Source of the DNA: Luscinia megarhynchos
Lineage: Eukaryota; Chordata; Aves; Passeriformes; Turdidae
Reading direction: 5' to 3'
DNA: 64,000 nucleotides
NCBI GenBank assembly: GCA_034336665.1
Contig: JAPFBE010000003.1
Location: 66,445,352-66,509,351, forward strand
The notes below the pieces were generated by a model. It had not been told where the DNA came from, ran no database searches, and saw nothing but the letters and a program-made list of their open reading frames with translations. The translations under genes were made by a program, and so were the position numbers. Below, one piece after another: positions 26,401 to 32,759 of the stretch; within the stretch, counting starts at the first letter, position 1, and each line of letters starts with the position of its first letter.

Positions 26401-28660
26401 AAGTGCCCTACAGATTGCCTCACACTTCATCATGATAAGGATGATTCTCTCCCTTGAAAAGCTTCAAAACTTTTGCATAAAATAAAATGCGACTGCTAAA
26501 AAAATTCACTCTGATTTGCAGTCAACAGATTGCTAATAAATTCATATCTCCCTCATATTAACAATATTTAGAACGTTTGGACCACAACACTATCTTTTAT
26601 ACACAGAATTTTGCTTATATATTACCAGTTTATCACAAGCTGAATTCGCTATTAAGATTAATTCTGCATTTCTATAGATGATCTTCAGAAGACTACTAAA
26701 ATAAGCTTCTTAGTCACACAATTCCTGCAGTAGCATTATCTATTACATTAATGATCACCAGCTGCAACAAAAGGTTAAAAGAAAGAAAAAATGTTACTCA
26801 CTTGCTCCTATTTTTTTCTGATCTGGCTCTTTTTCCGGAGAAGGTGGCAATATTGCATTTTGTTCTTTAAAGAGCAGTGGGGTGGATGCCAGCTGACTGT
26901 ATGTAGAGGGTTTTGTCCTTGGAGTTTTAAAAGCTGCTTGATCAAGCCAGCCAGAGGGCCCATCAATCTCTCCAAACGATTTGGGCTCATATGGGGGTGC
27001 CTCAGCACTGAGTTCTTCAAACCAATTAAGACTGATAGGCCCTAAATCTATGAAGGAAAATATACAGAAAACCATATGAAAAGGAAAAAGGTTCCTCCAT
27101 GGAGGATGTGAAAATACACCTGGCATTTAAATTTAACAGCAAAACACAGTGGTCCTTCCACTGCCATACTTCTGGTTTCTAGATGGCTTTGAACTCTGAT
27201 AACCTCAAAATATAAAGGGATGTCTGCCCAAATTCTCAGACTATTAATAAAATAACCATCAGACCAGAAAAAATGCCCAGTTTGTTTAAAATTACAAGTA
27301 TACTCTGGCTTTTAGAGTCTTTCTTGGTTTTGTTCAGACTGGCAAGTTAAACAGGTTGCCTTTAAAATTATTGACCACCACAGGCACCTTTAGCAAAAGA
27401 CTAAGCCTGGTCTGCCTGTGGCTATGTATAGCGGTGACAACTCTAAAAAAGCAAGTACAAAATGTAACTAAGCATACATCATGGAAAAAAACTACAAATA
27501 AAAATTTGAAGAAATCTAGGTATTAGAAAATACAGGTTTGGGGCAAGAGCAGCAGCTGACAACTTGCATAAAGCTTTCTTGTGGAACATACAGCAAATGT
27601 GTATAAAAGACTGGTGTCCAGAAATCAATCCTAATAAGAATTATTTACTTTAGATAAGCTGTACCTGATTCACTGCAGTGGGCCTTAAATATTTCAAAGA
27701 AAGTTGGTTTTTCCACAGGTTTGCAAGCCATTTTCTTATCCGTTACATTACCGGAACAGTCGAAAAGCCTGAGAAGAAATAAGAAAACACTTTCATACAC
27801 TGCTGCTTTAATCGTCTTAGGCCTGCTTTCCTGCATTTTGTGGTGTGCCATGGCCCAGCTTGTTTAGCTTTGACTGTAATGTAAGCATTCAAACACCACA
27901 ATGATGAACATGGTGGGAAAACAACAGACAAGAGCATAGGGACTTACACCAGTGATAATGAAAACACTCAGCAAACACAGGAGAAAACCAAGATGGAACT
28001 GGCAGAACAGTTCTGAGATATTTTAAACACAGATCAAAACCCCACACTCACTACAAGGTGTTAGGATGGAATATGTACTATCACATATATACTCTTACAA
28101 CCACTACAACTTACACCTCAAGAATTTGATTCAAAGTTGCTCTCAACTGGAGCAGACACTGCCAGTTTCACAGTTCTATTAAAAAAACATGTATAAAATA
28201 AGCCCACAGTGAGACTTCACCGTTTAAGAGGTTTATGCCTTCCACGGTAATAGCTGTTTCCCACACAATGGCCGTGTCACACACGCTGCCTTACCAAAAC
28301 CACGGGAAAAAAGGGGGCTTTAAAATAGGGTACGGGCTGCATTAAGACAGAACACCGAGGAACTCAACATTGCCTCAGAAGGACATTTTACAAAGTGCGA
28401 TTCGACCAGCCCGCGCTGCTTTCCGTGAGGGGAAGCTCCTCCCGGGCAATGACCACGCGCGGAGCGCGGCCTGCGCAGCCCCGCCGGGTCAGCGCGGGGT
28501 CAGCGGGGACAGGCCCGAACCCCCCTTCCCCTCCCGGTGACAGCGGAGCCCGGCGGGCTGTGAGGGGAGGGAGGGCCCCCGAGGGGCGGCAGGGACACCC
28601 CCAGACACAGCGCAGCCCCGGCGCAGGGCCGGGCCACACGCGGCGCCGTTACCTGCCGGC
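2312..28660 (-). CDS. BRCA2: BRCA2, DNA repair associated (exons 1–20; 3' end outside window)
   Basis: Nuclear mediator of homologous recombination. It loads RAD51 on resected DNA, binds PALB2 through its N-terminus, DMC1 and HSF2BP through its middle, and DSS1/ssDNA through its C-terminal domain. I assigned 19 coding exons on the minus strand by acceptor/donor signals, phase and similarity to the human protein. Several exons have exactly the human length (exon 2 coding part 67, exon 6 41, exon 13 70, exon 16 188, exon 17 171, exon 19 156, exon 20 145 nt), and the rest differ by multiples of three. ATG is at 27731–27729 with A at −3 and G at +4. The summed coding sequence is 8557 nt. Exon 11 carries two compensating one-base frame changes (near 15794–15864 and at 13671–13675), probably consensus errors. 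Exons 21–27 are missing because the window ends. Confidence 0.98.
4493..4648 (-). CDS. BRCA2: BRCA2 exon 19: end of OB1
   Basis: 156 nt, equal to human. The acceptor 'ttgctcag' is followed by I-S-A-N-S-T-R; the core R-W-H-T-K-L-G and [11 protein letters not shown] is almost unchanged from human. It ends P-V-Q before GTATGG. It forms the last strands of OB-fold 1, which packs on the helical domain and DSS1. Phase 0 at both ends. Confidence 0.96.
5348..5699 (-). CDS. BRCA2: BRCA2 exon 18: OB1 core
   Basis: 352 nt against 355 in human (one codon shorter). It begins with the last base of an Arg codon, then Y-D-L-E-V-D-K-S and [11 protein letters not shown], and includes T-D-G-W-Y, L-T-V-G-Q-K-I and H-G-A-E-L-V-G, hallmarks of the BRCA2 OB1 fold. 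Donor AAG|GTAAAT. The region between I-S-L-N and T-D-G-W-Y is the most diverged part, as expected for a loop. Confidence 0.96.
6009..6179 (-). CDS. BRCA2: BRCA2 exon 17: helical domain
   Basis: 171 nt, identical in length to human. It encodes [16 protein letters not shown] and E-F-A-N-R-C-L, the heart of the helical domain contacting DSS1 and OB1. The acceptor is 'tatctgcag'. The donor AG|GTATGT is a canonical GT; from memory the human intron 17 uses a GC donor, so this may differ between lineages. Confidence 0.96.
6532..6719 (-). CDS. BRCA2: BRCA2 exon 16: helical domain
   Basis: 188 nt as in human. It reads [17 protein letters not shown] and [10 protein letters not shown], then [11 protein letters not shown]. 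The acceptor has a long T-rich tract (6722–6732 complement). The donor is ACAG|GTACTG, with the Arg codon split after two bases. Confidence 0.96.
7282..7472 (-). CDS. BRCA2: BRCA2 exon 15: start of DNA-binding domain
   Basis: 191 nt against 182 in human (three codons longer). Acceptor 'aattgcag'. It encodes [23 protein letters not shown] and R-I-S-L-K-T-A-V, the opening of the helical domain at about human residue 2480 onwards. Donor GAG|GTATAT. Phase matches exon 14. Confidence 0.95.
8466..8884 (-). CDS. BRCA2: BRCA2 exon 14: DMC1-binding PhePP motif
   Basis: 419 nt against 428 in human. It begins [11 protein letters not shown] and contains [10 protein letters not shown], the bird version of the PhePP motif that binds the meiotic recombinase DMC1 in mammals. 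The flanks are low-complexity, Ser/Glu-rich and poorly conserved. Donor TTAG|GTATTT, phase 1. Confidence 0.95.
9216..9285 (-). CDS. BRCA2: BRCA2 exon 13 (70-nt exon)
   Basis: 70 nt as in human. Acceptor 'cttccag', donor TTTTGG|GTGAGA. It encodes [12 protein letters not shown] and L-K-P-I-T-C-Q-P-F. With exon 12 this is the region that in mammals binds HSF2BP in meiosis. Both ends are in the expected phases (2/3 of a Gly codon in, two bases out). Confidence 0.93.
10177..10269 (-). CDS. BRCA2: BRCA2 exon 12
   Basis: 93 nt against 96 in human. It encodes [14 protein letters not shown] and the invariant [11 protein letters not shown] at the exon 12/13 junction. Donor GATG|GTAATT, acceptor 'ttctag'. 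Confidence 0.95.
11452..16242 (-). CDS. BRCA2: BRCA2 exon 11: BRC repeats; two compensating frame changes
   Basis: A single 4791-nt exon (human 4932). Acceptor 'gtcttatag', donor CTTG|GTAGGT. It encodes the RAD51-binding BRC repeats. It opens in one minus frame (16242 to about 15800), continues in a second frame (about 15861 to 13648) and returns to the first (about 13690 to 11452). BRC1 and BRC2 lie in the middle frame; BRC4, 6, 7 and 8 lie in the last. Both frames hold true BRCA2 sequence and the exon length is still a multiple of three, so the sequence has one extra base near 15794–15864 and one missing base near 13671–13675. A literal translation would stop at 15791–15793, soon after exon 11 begins. 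The splice phases at both exon ends fit exons 10 and 12. Confidence 0.96.
12002..12105 (-). other. BRCA2: BRC8-like repeat
   Basis: RAD51-binding motif with F-G-F-S-T-A-S-G-K followed by Q-V-K-I-S and A-I-L-E-E. It corresponds to human BRC8 by order and by the L-E-E ending. Coordinates approximate. Confidence 0.9.
12240..12342 (-). other. BRCA2: BRC7-like repeat
   Basis: [10 protein letters not shown], then [11 protein letters not shown] and Q-L-F-S-E-M-E. Near-identical in pattern to human BRC7 (F-S-T-A-S-G-K, V-Q-V-S, F-S-E-I-E). Confidence 0.92.
12664..12756 (-). other. BRCA2: BRC6-like repeat
   Basis: [13 protein letters not shown] with A-L-A-R-V-R-Q-I-F. It sits where human BRC6 (or 5) lies. 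The S-G-K of the consensus is K-G-R here, so RAD51 affinity may be lower; that is inference. Confidence 0.8.
13556..13654 (-). other. BRCA2: BRC4-like repeat
   Basis: [15 protein letters not shown] then A-E-Q-F-F-A-D. It matches human BRC4, the tightest RAD51 binder, in the G-F-H-T-A-S-G-K-K core. It lies about 15–40 nt after the second frame change, so an uncorrected reading would lose this and all later repeats. Confidence 0.93.
14448..14552 (-). other. BRCA2: BRC2-like repeat
   Basis: [15 protein letters not shown] followed by [10 protein letters not shown]. The core is F-T-S-A-G-G rather than F-x-T-A-S-G, as in the diverged human BRC2. Confidence 0.88.
14878..14985 (-). other. BRCA2: Conserved block between BRC1 and BRC2
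   Basis: Encodes [18 protein letters not shown] followed by [11 protein letters not shown], nearly the same as the human sequence at the equivalent place. The surrounding exon is highly diverged, so this inter-BRC block looks constrained. Confidence 0.85.
15195..15298 (-). other. BRCA2: BRC1-like repeat
   Basis: [17 protein letters not shown] followed by L-F-K-D-I-E-D-E. It matches human BRC1 (F-R-T-A-S-N-K-E-I, F-F-K-D-I-E). Confidence 0.93.
16243..17079 (-). other. BRCA2 intron 10
   Basis: 837-nt AT-rich intron between exons 10 and 11, bounded by GTATAT and TATAG. No other feature seen. Confidence 0.8.
17080..18264 (-). CDS. BRCA2: BRCA2 exon 10
   Basis: 1185 nt against 1116 in human. 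It opens [18 protein letters not shown] and later has K-K-F-I-Y-R-I-N, equivalent to human K-K-T-N-K-F-I-Y. Mostly disordered, Ser/Glu-rich, with low identity to human as expected. Donor CAAG|GTATAT (phase 1) joins exon 11 to give D-H-F-L-P-A-E-T. No frame break. Confidence 0.95.
18265..20999 (-). other. BRCA2 intron 9
   Basis: 2.7-kb AT-rich intron. Several ORFs of 60–130 codons occur on both strands, but none shows splice support or a recognisable protein. I see no repeat family that I can name. Confidence 0.65.
21000..21114 (-). CDS. BRCA2: BRCA2 exon 9
   Basis: 115 nt against 112 in human. Acceptor 'gcttacag', donor TTGG|GTATGC. It encodes [11 protein letters not shown] (human S-Y-F-S-N-H-D). 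Ends phase 1, matching exon 10. Confidence 0.92.
21115..23646 (-). other. BRCA2 introns 7 and 8
   Basis: Intron 8 (21115–22010) and intron 7 (22067–23646) flank exon 8. AT-rich, without further exons or recognised repeats. Confidence 0.6.
22011..22066 (-). CDS. BRCA2: BRCA2 exon 8 (56-nt exon)
   Basis: 56 nt against 50 in human. Acceptor 'cttctaaag', donor ACA|GTAAGT. It encodes [11 protein letters not shown]. Identified by splice signals, phase and position rather than by strong identity. Confidence 0.85.
23647..23758 (-). CDS. BRCA2: BRCA2 exon 7
   Basis: 112 nt against 115 in human. It encodes [21 protein letters not shown] then T-P-P-T-L, nearly identical to human. In mammals the following T-P-P-T motif is a PLK1 site; the same T-P-P-T residues are present here. 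Donor ATAG|GTATTT. Confidence 0.95.
23857..23897 (-). CDS. BRCA2: BRCA2 exon 6 (41-nt exon)
   Basis: 41 nt as in human. It encodes [13 protein letters not shown] (human C-G-S-L-F-H-T-P-K). Flanked by very short introns of 98 nt (intron 6) and 106 nt (intron 5). Confidence 0.93.
24004..24056 (-). CDS. BRCA2: BRCA2 exon 5; weak GTTTGT donor
   Basis: 53 nt against 50 in human. Acceptor 'tgttttgcag'. It encodes [12 protein letters not shown], aligned to human H-V-T-P-Q-R. The donor is CCTG|GTTTGT, which lacks the usual A at +3, so splicing may be inefficient here. Confidence 0.88.
24817..24922 (-). CDS. BRCA2: BRCA2 exon 4
   Basis: 106 nt against 109 in human. Acceptor 'tatgctgcag', donor TCTAG|GTATGC. 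It encodes [14 protein letters not shown]. The low identity is usual for this exon; phases at both ends agree with exons 3 and 5. Confidence 0.9.
24923..26801 (-). other. BRCA2 intron 3
   Basis: 1.9-kb intron. It contains an A/C-rich low-complexity tract at 25008–25090 (runs of AAAC and AAC). Nothing else recognised. Confidence 0.65.
25008..25090. repeat. A/C-rich low-complexity tract
   Basis: Irregular repeats of AAAC/AACA/AAAACCC on the plus strand. It could be an old poly(A)-derived simple repeat, but I see no adjoining retroelement. Confidence 0.75.
26802..27047 (-). CDS. BRCA2: BRCA2 exon 3: PALB2-binding motif
   Basis: 246 nt against 249 in human. It opens [14 protein letters not shown], the amphipathic helix that docks on the PALB2 WD40 propeller. 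Since exon 2 is exactly as long as human, the key residues G25, W31, F32 and L35 keep the human numbers. Later F-K-T-P-R-T-K-P and Q-L-A-S-T-P are also conserved. Donor GCAA|GTGAGT. Confidence 0.97.
27048..27664 (-). other. BRCA2 intron 2
   Basis: 617-nt intron between the start-codon exon and exon 3; AT-rich and without other features. Confidence 0.75.
27665..27768 (-). CDS. BRCA2: BRCA2 exon 2: start codon exon
   Basis: Acceptor 'ttcttctcag'; 37 nt of 5'UTR, then ATG at 27731–27729 and 67 coding nt, the same as human. It encodes [16 protein letters not shown] (human R-P-T-F-F-E-I-F-K). Donor TCAG|GTACAG. The UTR part holds an ATG-TAA start-stop at 27748–27743, listed separately. Confidence 0.96.
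27743..27748 (-). promoter_or_regulatory. Start-stop uORF in BRCA2 5'UTR
   Basis: On the minus strand ATG is followed at once by TAA, 11 nt before the BRCA2 start. The uATG has G at −3. Such elements can stall ribosomes and lower main-ORF translation in other genes; an effect here is inference. Confidence 0.55.
27769..28652 (-). other. BRCA2 intron 1
   Basis: Runs from the CAG|GTAACG donor of exon 1 to exon 2. The promoter-proximal part (above about 28400) is GC-rich and CpG-dense; the rest is AT-rich. Confidence 0.7.
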
Positions 28661-28780
28661 GGCGCCTCGGGCGGGGCGGCGGCCGCAGCATCGCCTCACG
28701 CAGGGGAGGGGGCGGGCGGGGAAGGCGGCGGGGGACGAGGGGGCAGCGCAGACCCCCGGCTCGGCCGCCCCGTTCGAAGC
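28653..28780 (-). other. BRCA2: BRCA2 noncoding exon 1 (TSS approximate)
   Basis: A strong donor (GGCAG|GTAACG, exon end at 28653) lies inside the CpG island at the expected distance from exon 2. Human BRCA2 also has a short GC-rich untranslated exon 1. The 5' end is a guess from the E2F palindrome at 28781–28790. Confidence 0.65.
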
Positions 28781-28790
28781 TTGGCGCCAA
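28781..28790. promoter_or_regulatory. Palindromic E2F-type site
   Basis: TTGGCGCCAA, a perfect palindrome matching the E2F core (TTSSCGC on both strands). It fits S-phase expression of BRCA2. Confidence 0.6.
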
Positions 28791-28799
28791 CGCAGCCCC

Positions 28800-28810
28800 G
28801 CGCCTGCGCA
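28800..28810. promoter_or_regulatory. NRF1-like site
   Basis: GCGCCTGCGCA, one mismatch from the palindromic NRF1 consensus GCGCATGCGC. It lies 10 nt from the E2F palindrome. Confidence 0.45.
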
Positions 28811-29060
28811 GCCGCAGCATCCGCCGCCGCCGCCGCCCTCCGCCGCAGCACCTCCCGGCGAGGAGGCGGCGAGCCCGCCCCGCCCCGGCTGCGCTGCGCG
28901 GGGCCCGCCCGGGTGCCCGCCGTGAGGGCTGTCTGCTGTGCGGGCTGTCCCCCCGCGGCTGGCCCCGCACAGGACAGAAAGGGAGCGTGCCCCGAGCCGG
29001 GATGGCCGCCAGCAGCTTCCCTCACGCGTGTGGAGGCGAGGGGATGAAGAAGCACATCCA

Positions 29061-30668
29061 CGGCTGACATGATCCGCGTTGCTGGGCAACAGCAAACACC
29101 GGCCTGCCGGGAAAGGCTCTGGAAGGCTCTCAGCCTGTGCAAAGCCTCAGCCTCTGCTTCTCAGGGGGTTTTGTAGGCCCAGACACATGAAATGGTTGTT
29201 GACCTTCCAATAAAGAGAGTGTTACTATGCTCCACATACATGTCCAGTCCCGCTTTGTCTCTTGAGTAAATTCTTGGCTTTGGTGATGCAACAACTTCAA
29301 GATGTGTGGAACACTCACCACCAACTTCGAGTTTGCCATCTTCATTTTAGTGGGATGTTCGTCTATTCGTGTGCCATAAAGGGATTTCTTCCTACCTCTC
29401 CACACCAGTCCTTATGTTGCACAGTTTTATCACATCACCTGCTCATTCATCTGTCACTTTCGTCAGTTTCTTGTTGTACAACAATTTTCCATATCCTTCA
29501 TCCTTTCAAGAAACTTTAACTTCTAACCCTGCAGTGTTCTGGGGAGTGGCAGTAACTTTCTTCCCAATGCATTTTAGAGGAACCCAAACTGTTGGTTTAA
29601 ATGATGGCATGTAGTTTCCCAATAGATTTCCATCCCCATTCCCAAAGCACCTTAAAAAGTTACTCTTTTTGCAGCCACACTGCAGTCATTAAGTTTTAAC
29701 TCAGCTATCTCGATACCCTATTTTTCCTTTGAGTTGATGCCGACAGTGCTTTGAAAACCTAAGCACAACATGGAGCCTTGAGACATGTTTCTTTTAATTA
29801 TGATGAATGGGTTTCCTGAATCTGAACTTCTTTCTGCCCTGTAAAAATGCTGTTTCTTACTGATTTATCTCAGACACTTGAAAGTGTCAGATACACTATG
29901 AACATTTAAAGACATCATCGCTGTCAGGTCTCCTCTAGCCTCTCTCTTGCTGGCCTACTGAATTTTATGAAGCGATGGTGAGGAGTCATACAAAGAAAGG
30001 ATTTCACATCCCAGCAGTTCCAGGGATTTAAGGGTTCTCCAGTCTCTAAAGGCTTACATACAGTTTGGATGATTTAATTACACAATTTTAACTGTATTAC
30101 CTTAAAATTGAACTAAAGTGGTGTAATAATGGAAGAAGGACTATTAGTTTAATACACACATGCTTTTATTACTTGCTTGTATTACTAACACTTATGTCAT
30201 TATGAAGGTAGCAAGCCACTGCTTTCCCATACATCAGCTTGTATACATATACACAAGTATATTCCTTCTTTTCCTATAGCAGTTTGGTTGACAGAAAAAG
30301 TTCCAGGTAGATAATCGCCGAGTAATAGAACAATGGGGATGCTCAGACCTGTTAACACCAGTAAAGACTTATTTTCAAAGATGGAATTTCCTGAATTATT
30401 TGCTCAGCTCTGAGGACACCCAGTTTATCTGAGCTTCGTTAGTTTCCCAAACCCCCTTTTCCTTCTTTTAAGACCGTGAACAGAAAGAAGTAGGAGCAAG
30501 CAGCCTTCTCCTGGCTGTGCACGTGGTTTTCCCAGCTGCAGCTGAATGACATCTCTTCATCATTAGAGTGTGGCAGAGCAGGAAGGCAGGCCGGCCTTGC
30601 CTTGCCATCAGCACACCCCTCCACCCCCAGCTGGCCCCACTTTCCCCATCAATTAGCTCCCCAGGTAA
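29061..30668. other. BRCA2–ZAR1L spacer
   Basis: About 1.6 kb of ordinary non-coding sequence. An E-box CACGTG lies near 30520 and CAGCTG E-boxes near 30535–30545, upstream of ZAR1L; oocyte genes often use E-boxes bound by FIGLA, but this is only suggestive. No exon, RNA gene or named repeat found. Confidence 0.6.
29078..29090. promoter_or_regulatory. RFX X-box-like palindrome
   Basis: GTTGCTGGGCAAC is an imperfect inverted repeat fitting the RFX X-box half sites GTTGC..GCAAC. It lies at the edge of the CpG island. Confidence 0.5.
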
Positions 30669-30676
30669 GATAAAAG
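30669..30676 (+). promoter_or_regulatory. TATA-like box of ZAR1L
   Basis: GATAAAAG lies 46–53 nt before the ZAR1L ATG, which would put the start of transcription about 20 nt before the ATG. Confidence 0.45.
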
Positions 30677-30721
30677 CAGGGCAGAGGCACAGGTAGGGCT
30701 GACCCTCCAGCGGCGATAACC

Positions 30722-31318
30722 ATGGACAGCTTTGTCTGTTCTCCCTTCAGCACGTACCAGAACTTCAGGAGCAGCCCCTCGCTCGGCCGCGGCTGGGACA
30801 CGGCGGCCAAGCAGCCCAGCTGGAAGCAGAACAAGAGCGGCGGCATCAGCCCCTTCCTGGGGGGGCCCTTCTCGCCGCTGCCCTCGGAATACCTGGACAG
30901 CTACCGGCGGGCGCAGCTGCAGGCGCTGCTGTCGCAGGTGGGCCCCGCGCTGGCGCCGCGGCCGCGCCGCGCCAGCACCAAGGAGGCGGCGGTGCAGGTG
31001 AGCCTGCGGGCCGACGCGGCCGTGCAGTGCTCGCTGGGGCCGCGCACGCTGCCGCCCGCCCGCCTCTGCGGCCCCGCCGCCCTGCGCTCCCCGGGCCGCC
31101 TCGCCCTCTTCTCACCCGCGCCCGACCGCCGCTTCTTGGCGCTGCCCGACGCCGCGCCGCTCCCGGAGAAGGCCGCGTCCACCGAGGAGAGCCCGGCGGC
31201 GGCCGGCGGCGAGGAGCAGCAGGAGGGCCCGGCGGGGGCCGCGCTGCCGCCGCGCCAGGAGCCCGTGGGGACGCGGCGCGACGAGACCGCGACGCCCCGG
31301 CAGAGAGCCACCTTCCAG
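30722..31318 (+). CDS. ZAR1L: ZAR1L exon 1 (N-terminal 199 codons)
   Basis: 597 nt, ending F-Q before the donor GTGCGT. Its second half is extremely GC-rich and encodes an Arg/Pro/Ala-rich disordered region. The ORF runs through the donor into intron sequence, so the splice site decides the end. Confidence 0.93.
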
Positions 31319-32567
31319 GTGCGTGGGATGGGGAGAGCCCTCGAGCAGGGCGGCCAGAAATCACCTCGTGAGCAGCACAGTCCTGCCCCGGGCTGGCTCC
31401 GTCTCACCTAGAGAGAAGAGCCTCCAGCCTGTGAAGACCCACACGTGTGGATCAAAGCATGGCAGAGTGATTTGGGTTGGATGGGACCTTAAAGATCCTC
31501 CACCTGCAACTTCCCTTCCATGGGCAGGGATGCCGCCCAATAGACCATATTGCTCAGAGCCCCATTCACTGCCATTCACCCTTGTGGCCTCCTGGGCAAC
31601 TTTTTCCAGTGTCACACCCTCCTCGGGGACTAGTAGTGAGGCAAGCTGGGCTGGGTGTTCTTGGGTTGCTGGAGGATGCTCAGTAAACTCTGTCTCTGCA
31701 GTTCTTGGAGCAGAAGTATGGCTATTTCCACTGCAAAGACTGCAAGACCAGATGGGAGAGTGCTTACGTGTGGTGCATTTCTGGAAGCAACAAGGTAGTT
31801 AACAAGTAGTTAACTTTCTTTTCTCTTGAGACTTGTAAGAATGGCATAAAATATCTGATAAATCAGATGTTTTGACACAAGTTTGGATGCCTGTACAGAA
31901 CACTTTGAATGAATAAGCCTCAATACTAACAGAACTTGCATTTTTCCAGGTGTACTTCAAGCAGCTCTGTCGCAAATGCCAAAAGGGCTTTAATCCCTAT
32001 CGAGTGGAAGCAATCCAGTGCCAGGTAAGTTAACTGTACTCCAATAAGATTGTCTGATGTTATCATATACACTTATACTATGCTTGAACTTCATATTGGC
32101 TTTATCTGGAAGAAAACTTCATTTCACTGAAATGCTAAGAAACGTTATTTGGGAATTGTGTCTTGGGGTATGCCTCTCTCCTCCCGTGGATGGCTTACAT
32201 ATACTGTTTTCATTCAGCATTATGGCTTGCTACATGTATGGTAGGGTTTTGTGCTTCTAGATGAGAAAGCTCTTATACCTTAAATCCACAAGGCTTTTAC
32301 CACAAGAGCTCTGAAGTGTATCAGCCCCAATGCGTTGCTGTGATTAAGGAAAACCAAATGTTAGTCTAACATGAAGTGCATCCTCTTTGATCTGCTACTA
32401 CTAACATGTCTTTGTTTCTTAAGATCTGCTCCAAGACTCGTTGTTCTTGCCCTCAGAGGAAGAGACATATTGATCTCAAGAGACCTCATCGCCAAGAACT
32501 CTGTGGCCGCTGCAGAGGCAAAAGGCTGTCCTGTGATAGCACTTACAGCTTCAAATACATTGTCTGA
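30722..32567 (+). CDS. ZAR1L: ZAR1L, zygote arrest 1-like
   Basis: Oocyte-expressed RNA-binding protein of the ZAR1 family, which binds maternal mRNA 3'UTRs and controls translation around the egg-to-embryo transition. Four exons (30722–31318, 31702–31794, 31950–32024, 32424–32567) join in phase 0 into 302 codons plus TGA (human about 320 aa). The N-terminus has the family motif E-Y-L-D-S-Y-R-R-A-Q-L-Q-A-L-L. The C-terminus is the Cys-rich zinc domain: F-L-E-Q-K-Y-G-Y-F-H-C-K-D-C-K, C-R-K-C, C-S-K-T-R-C-S-C and C-G-R-C, ending S-F-K-Y-I-V. The ATG has A at −3 and G at +4. ZAR1L rather than ZAR1 is inferred from its place next to BRCA2. Confidence 0.96.
31465..31625 (-). mobile_element. CR1 3'-end fragment in ZAR1L intron 1
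   Basis: Text such as 'gggttggatgggacctta' on the plus strand is the reverse complement of the CR1 3' end. It is short, truncated and diverged. Confidence 0.7.
31702..31794 (+). CDS. ZAR1L: ZAR1L exon 2: first zinc-domain exon
   Basis: 93 nt after 'tgtctctgcag'. 31 codons, F-L-E-Q-K-Y-G-Y-F-H-C-K-D-C-K to G-S-N-K, donor GTAGTT. Nearly identical to ZAR1/ZAR1L of other vertebrates. Confidence 0.96.
31950..32024 (+). CDS. ZAR1L: ZAR1L exon 3
   Basis: 75 nt after 'atttttccag'. 25 codons, V-Y-F-K-Q-L-C-R-K-C to A-I-Q-C-Q, donor GTAAGT. Confidence 0.96.
32424..32567 (+). CDS. ZAR1L: ZAR1L exon 4: C-terminus and stop
   Basis: 144 nt after 'gtttcttaag'. It encodes I-C-S-K-T-R-C-S-C, K-R-P-H-R-Q-E-L-C-G-R-C and ends Y-I-V-TGA. 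Confidence 0.96.
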   Translation: MCSKTRCSCPQRKRHIDLKRPHRQELCGRCRGKRLSCDSTYSFKYIV

Positions 32568-32723
32568 TCCACCAGCCCTCTTCTGTTTTGTGCTTTGCAC
32601 TTTGTCTATTGCTATGTTTTGACTTAAGGCTTTTGACCTGGCATTGGATAATGGATGAAGACTTAAGTATTATTGTAAAGTATAATAACCTAAAGTATGT
32701 AATTTCACTGTATATATGCTGTA

Positions 32724-32739
32724 AATAAAGTTCAATAAA
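32724..32739 (+). terminator. ZAR1L polyadenylation signals
   Basis: Two AATAAA hexamers (32724–32729 and 32734–32739), about 160 nt after the stop codon. Confidence 0.8.
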
Positions 32740-32759
32740 AGTTTGCGCTAGTTTGATAC

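Larger units (their letters stand above)
28400..29060. promoter_or_regulatory. CpG-island promoter of BRCA2
   Basis: The only large CpG-dense, very GC-rich block besides ZAR1L exon 1, set in AT-rich sequence. It is TATA-less on the minus strand and holds G/C boxes, a palindromic E2F site and NRF1-like GCGCCTGCGC and CCTGCGCAG elements. It probably drives BRCA2 and possibly a divergent noncoding transcript. ORFs within it are composition artefacts. Confidence 0.85.

Noticed and set aside
28388..29142. Several long overlapping ORFs on both strands
   Set aside because: They lie in the CpG island, where stop codons are rare by composition; Arg/Ala/Pro-rich products with no known motif.
30661..30669. 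CAG|GTAAGA donor-like sequence upstream of ZAR1L
   Set aside because: No partner acceptor or exon evidence; ZAR1L has a good start and TATA-like box without it.
30846..31407. Minus-strand ORFs of about 170 codons opposite ZAR1L exon 1
   Set aside because: Antisense shadows of a GC-rich coding exon.
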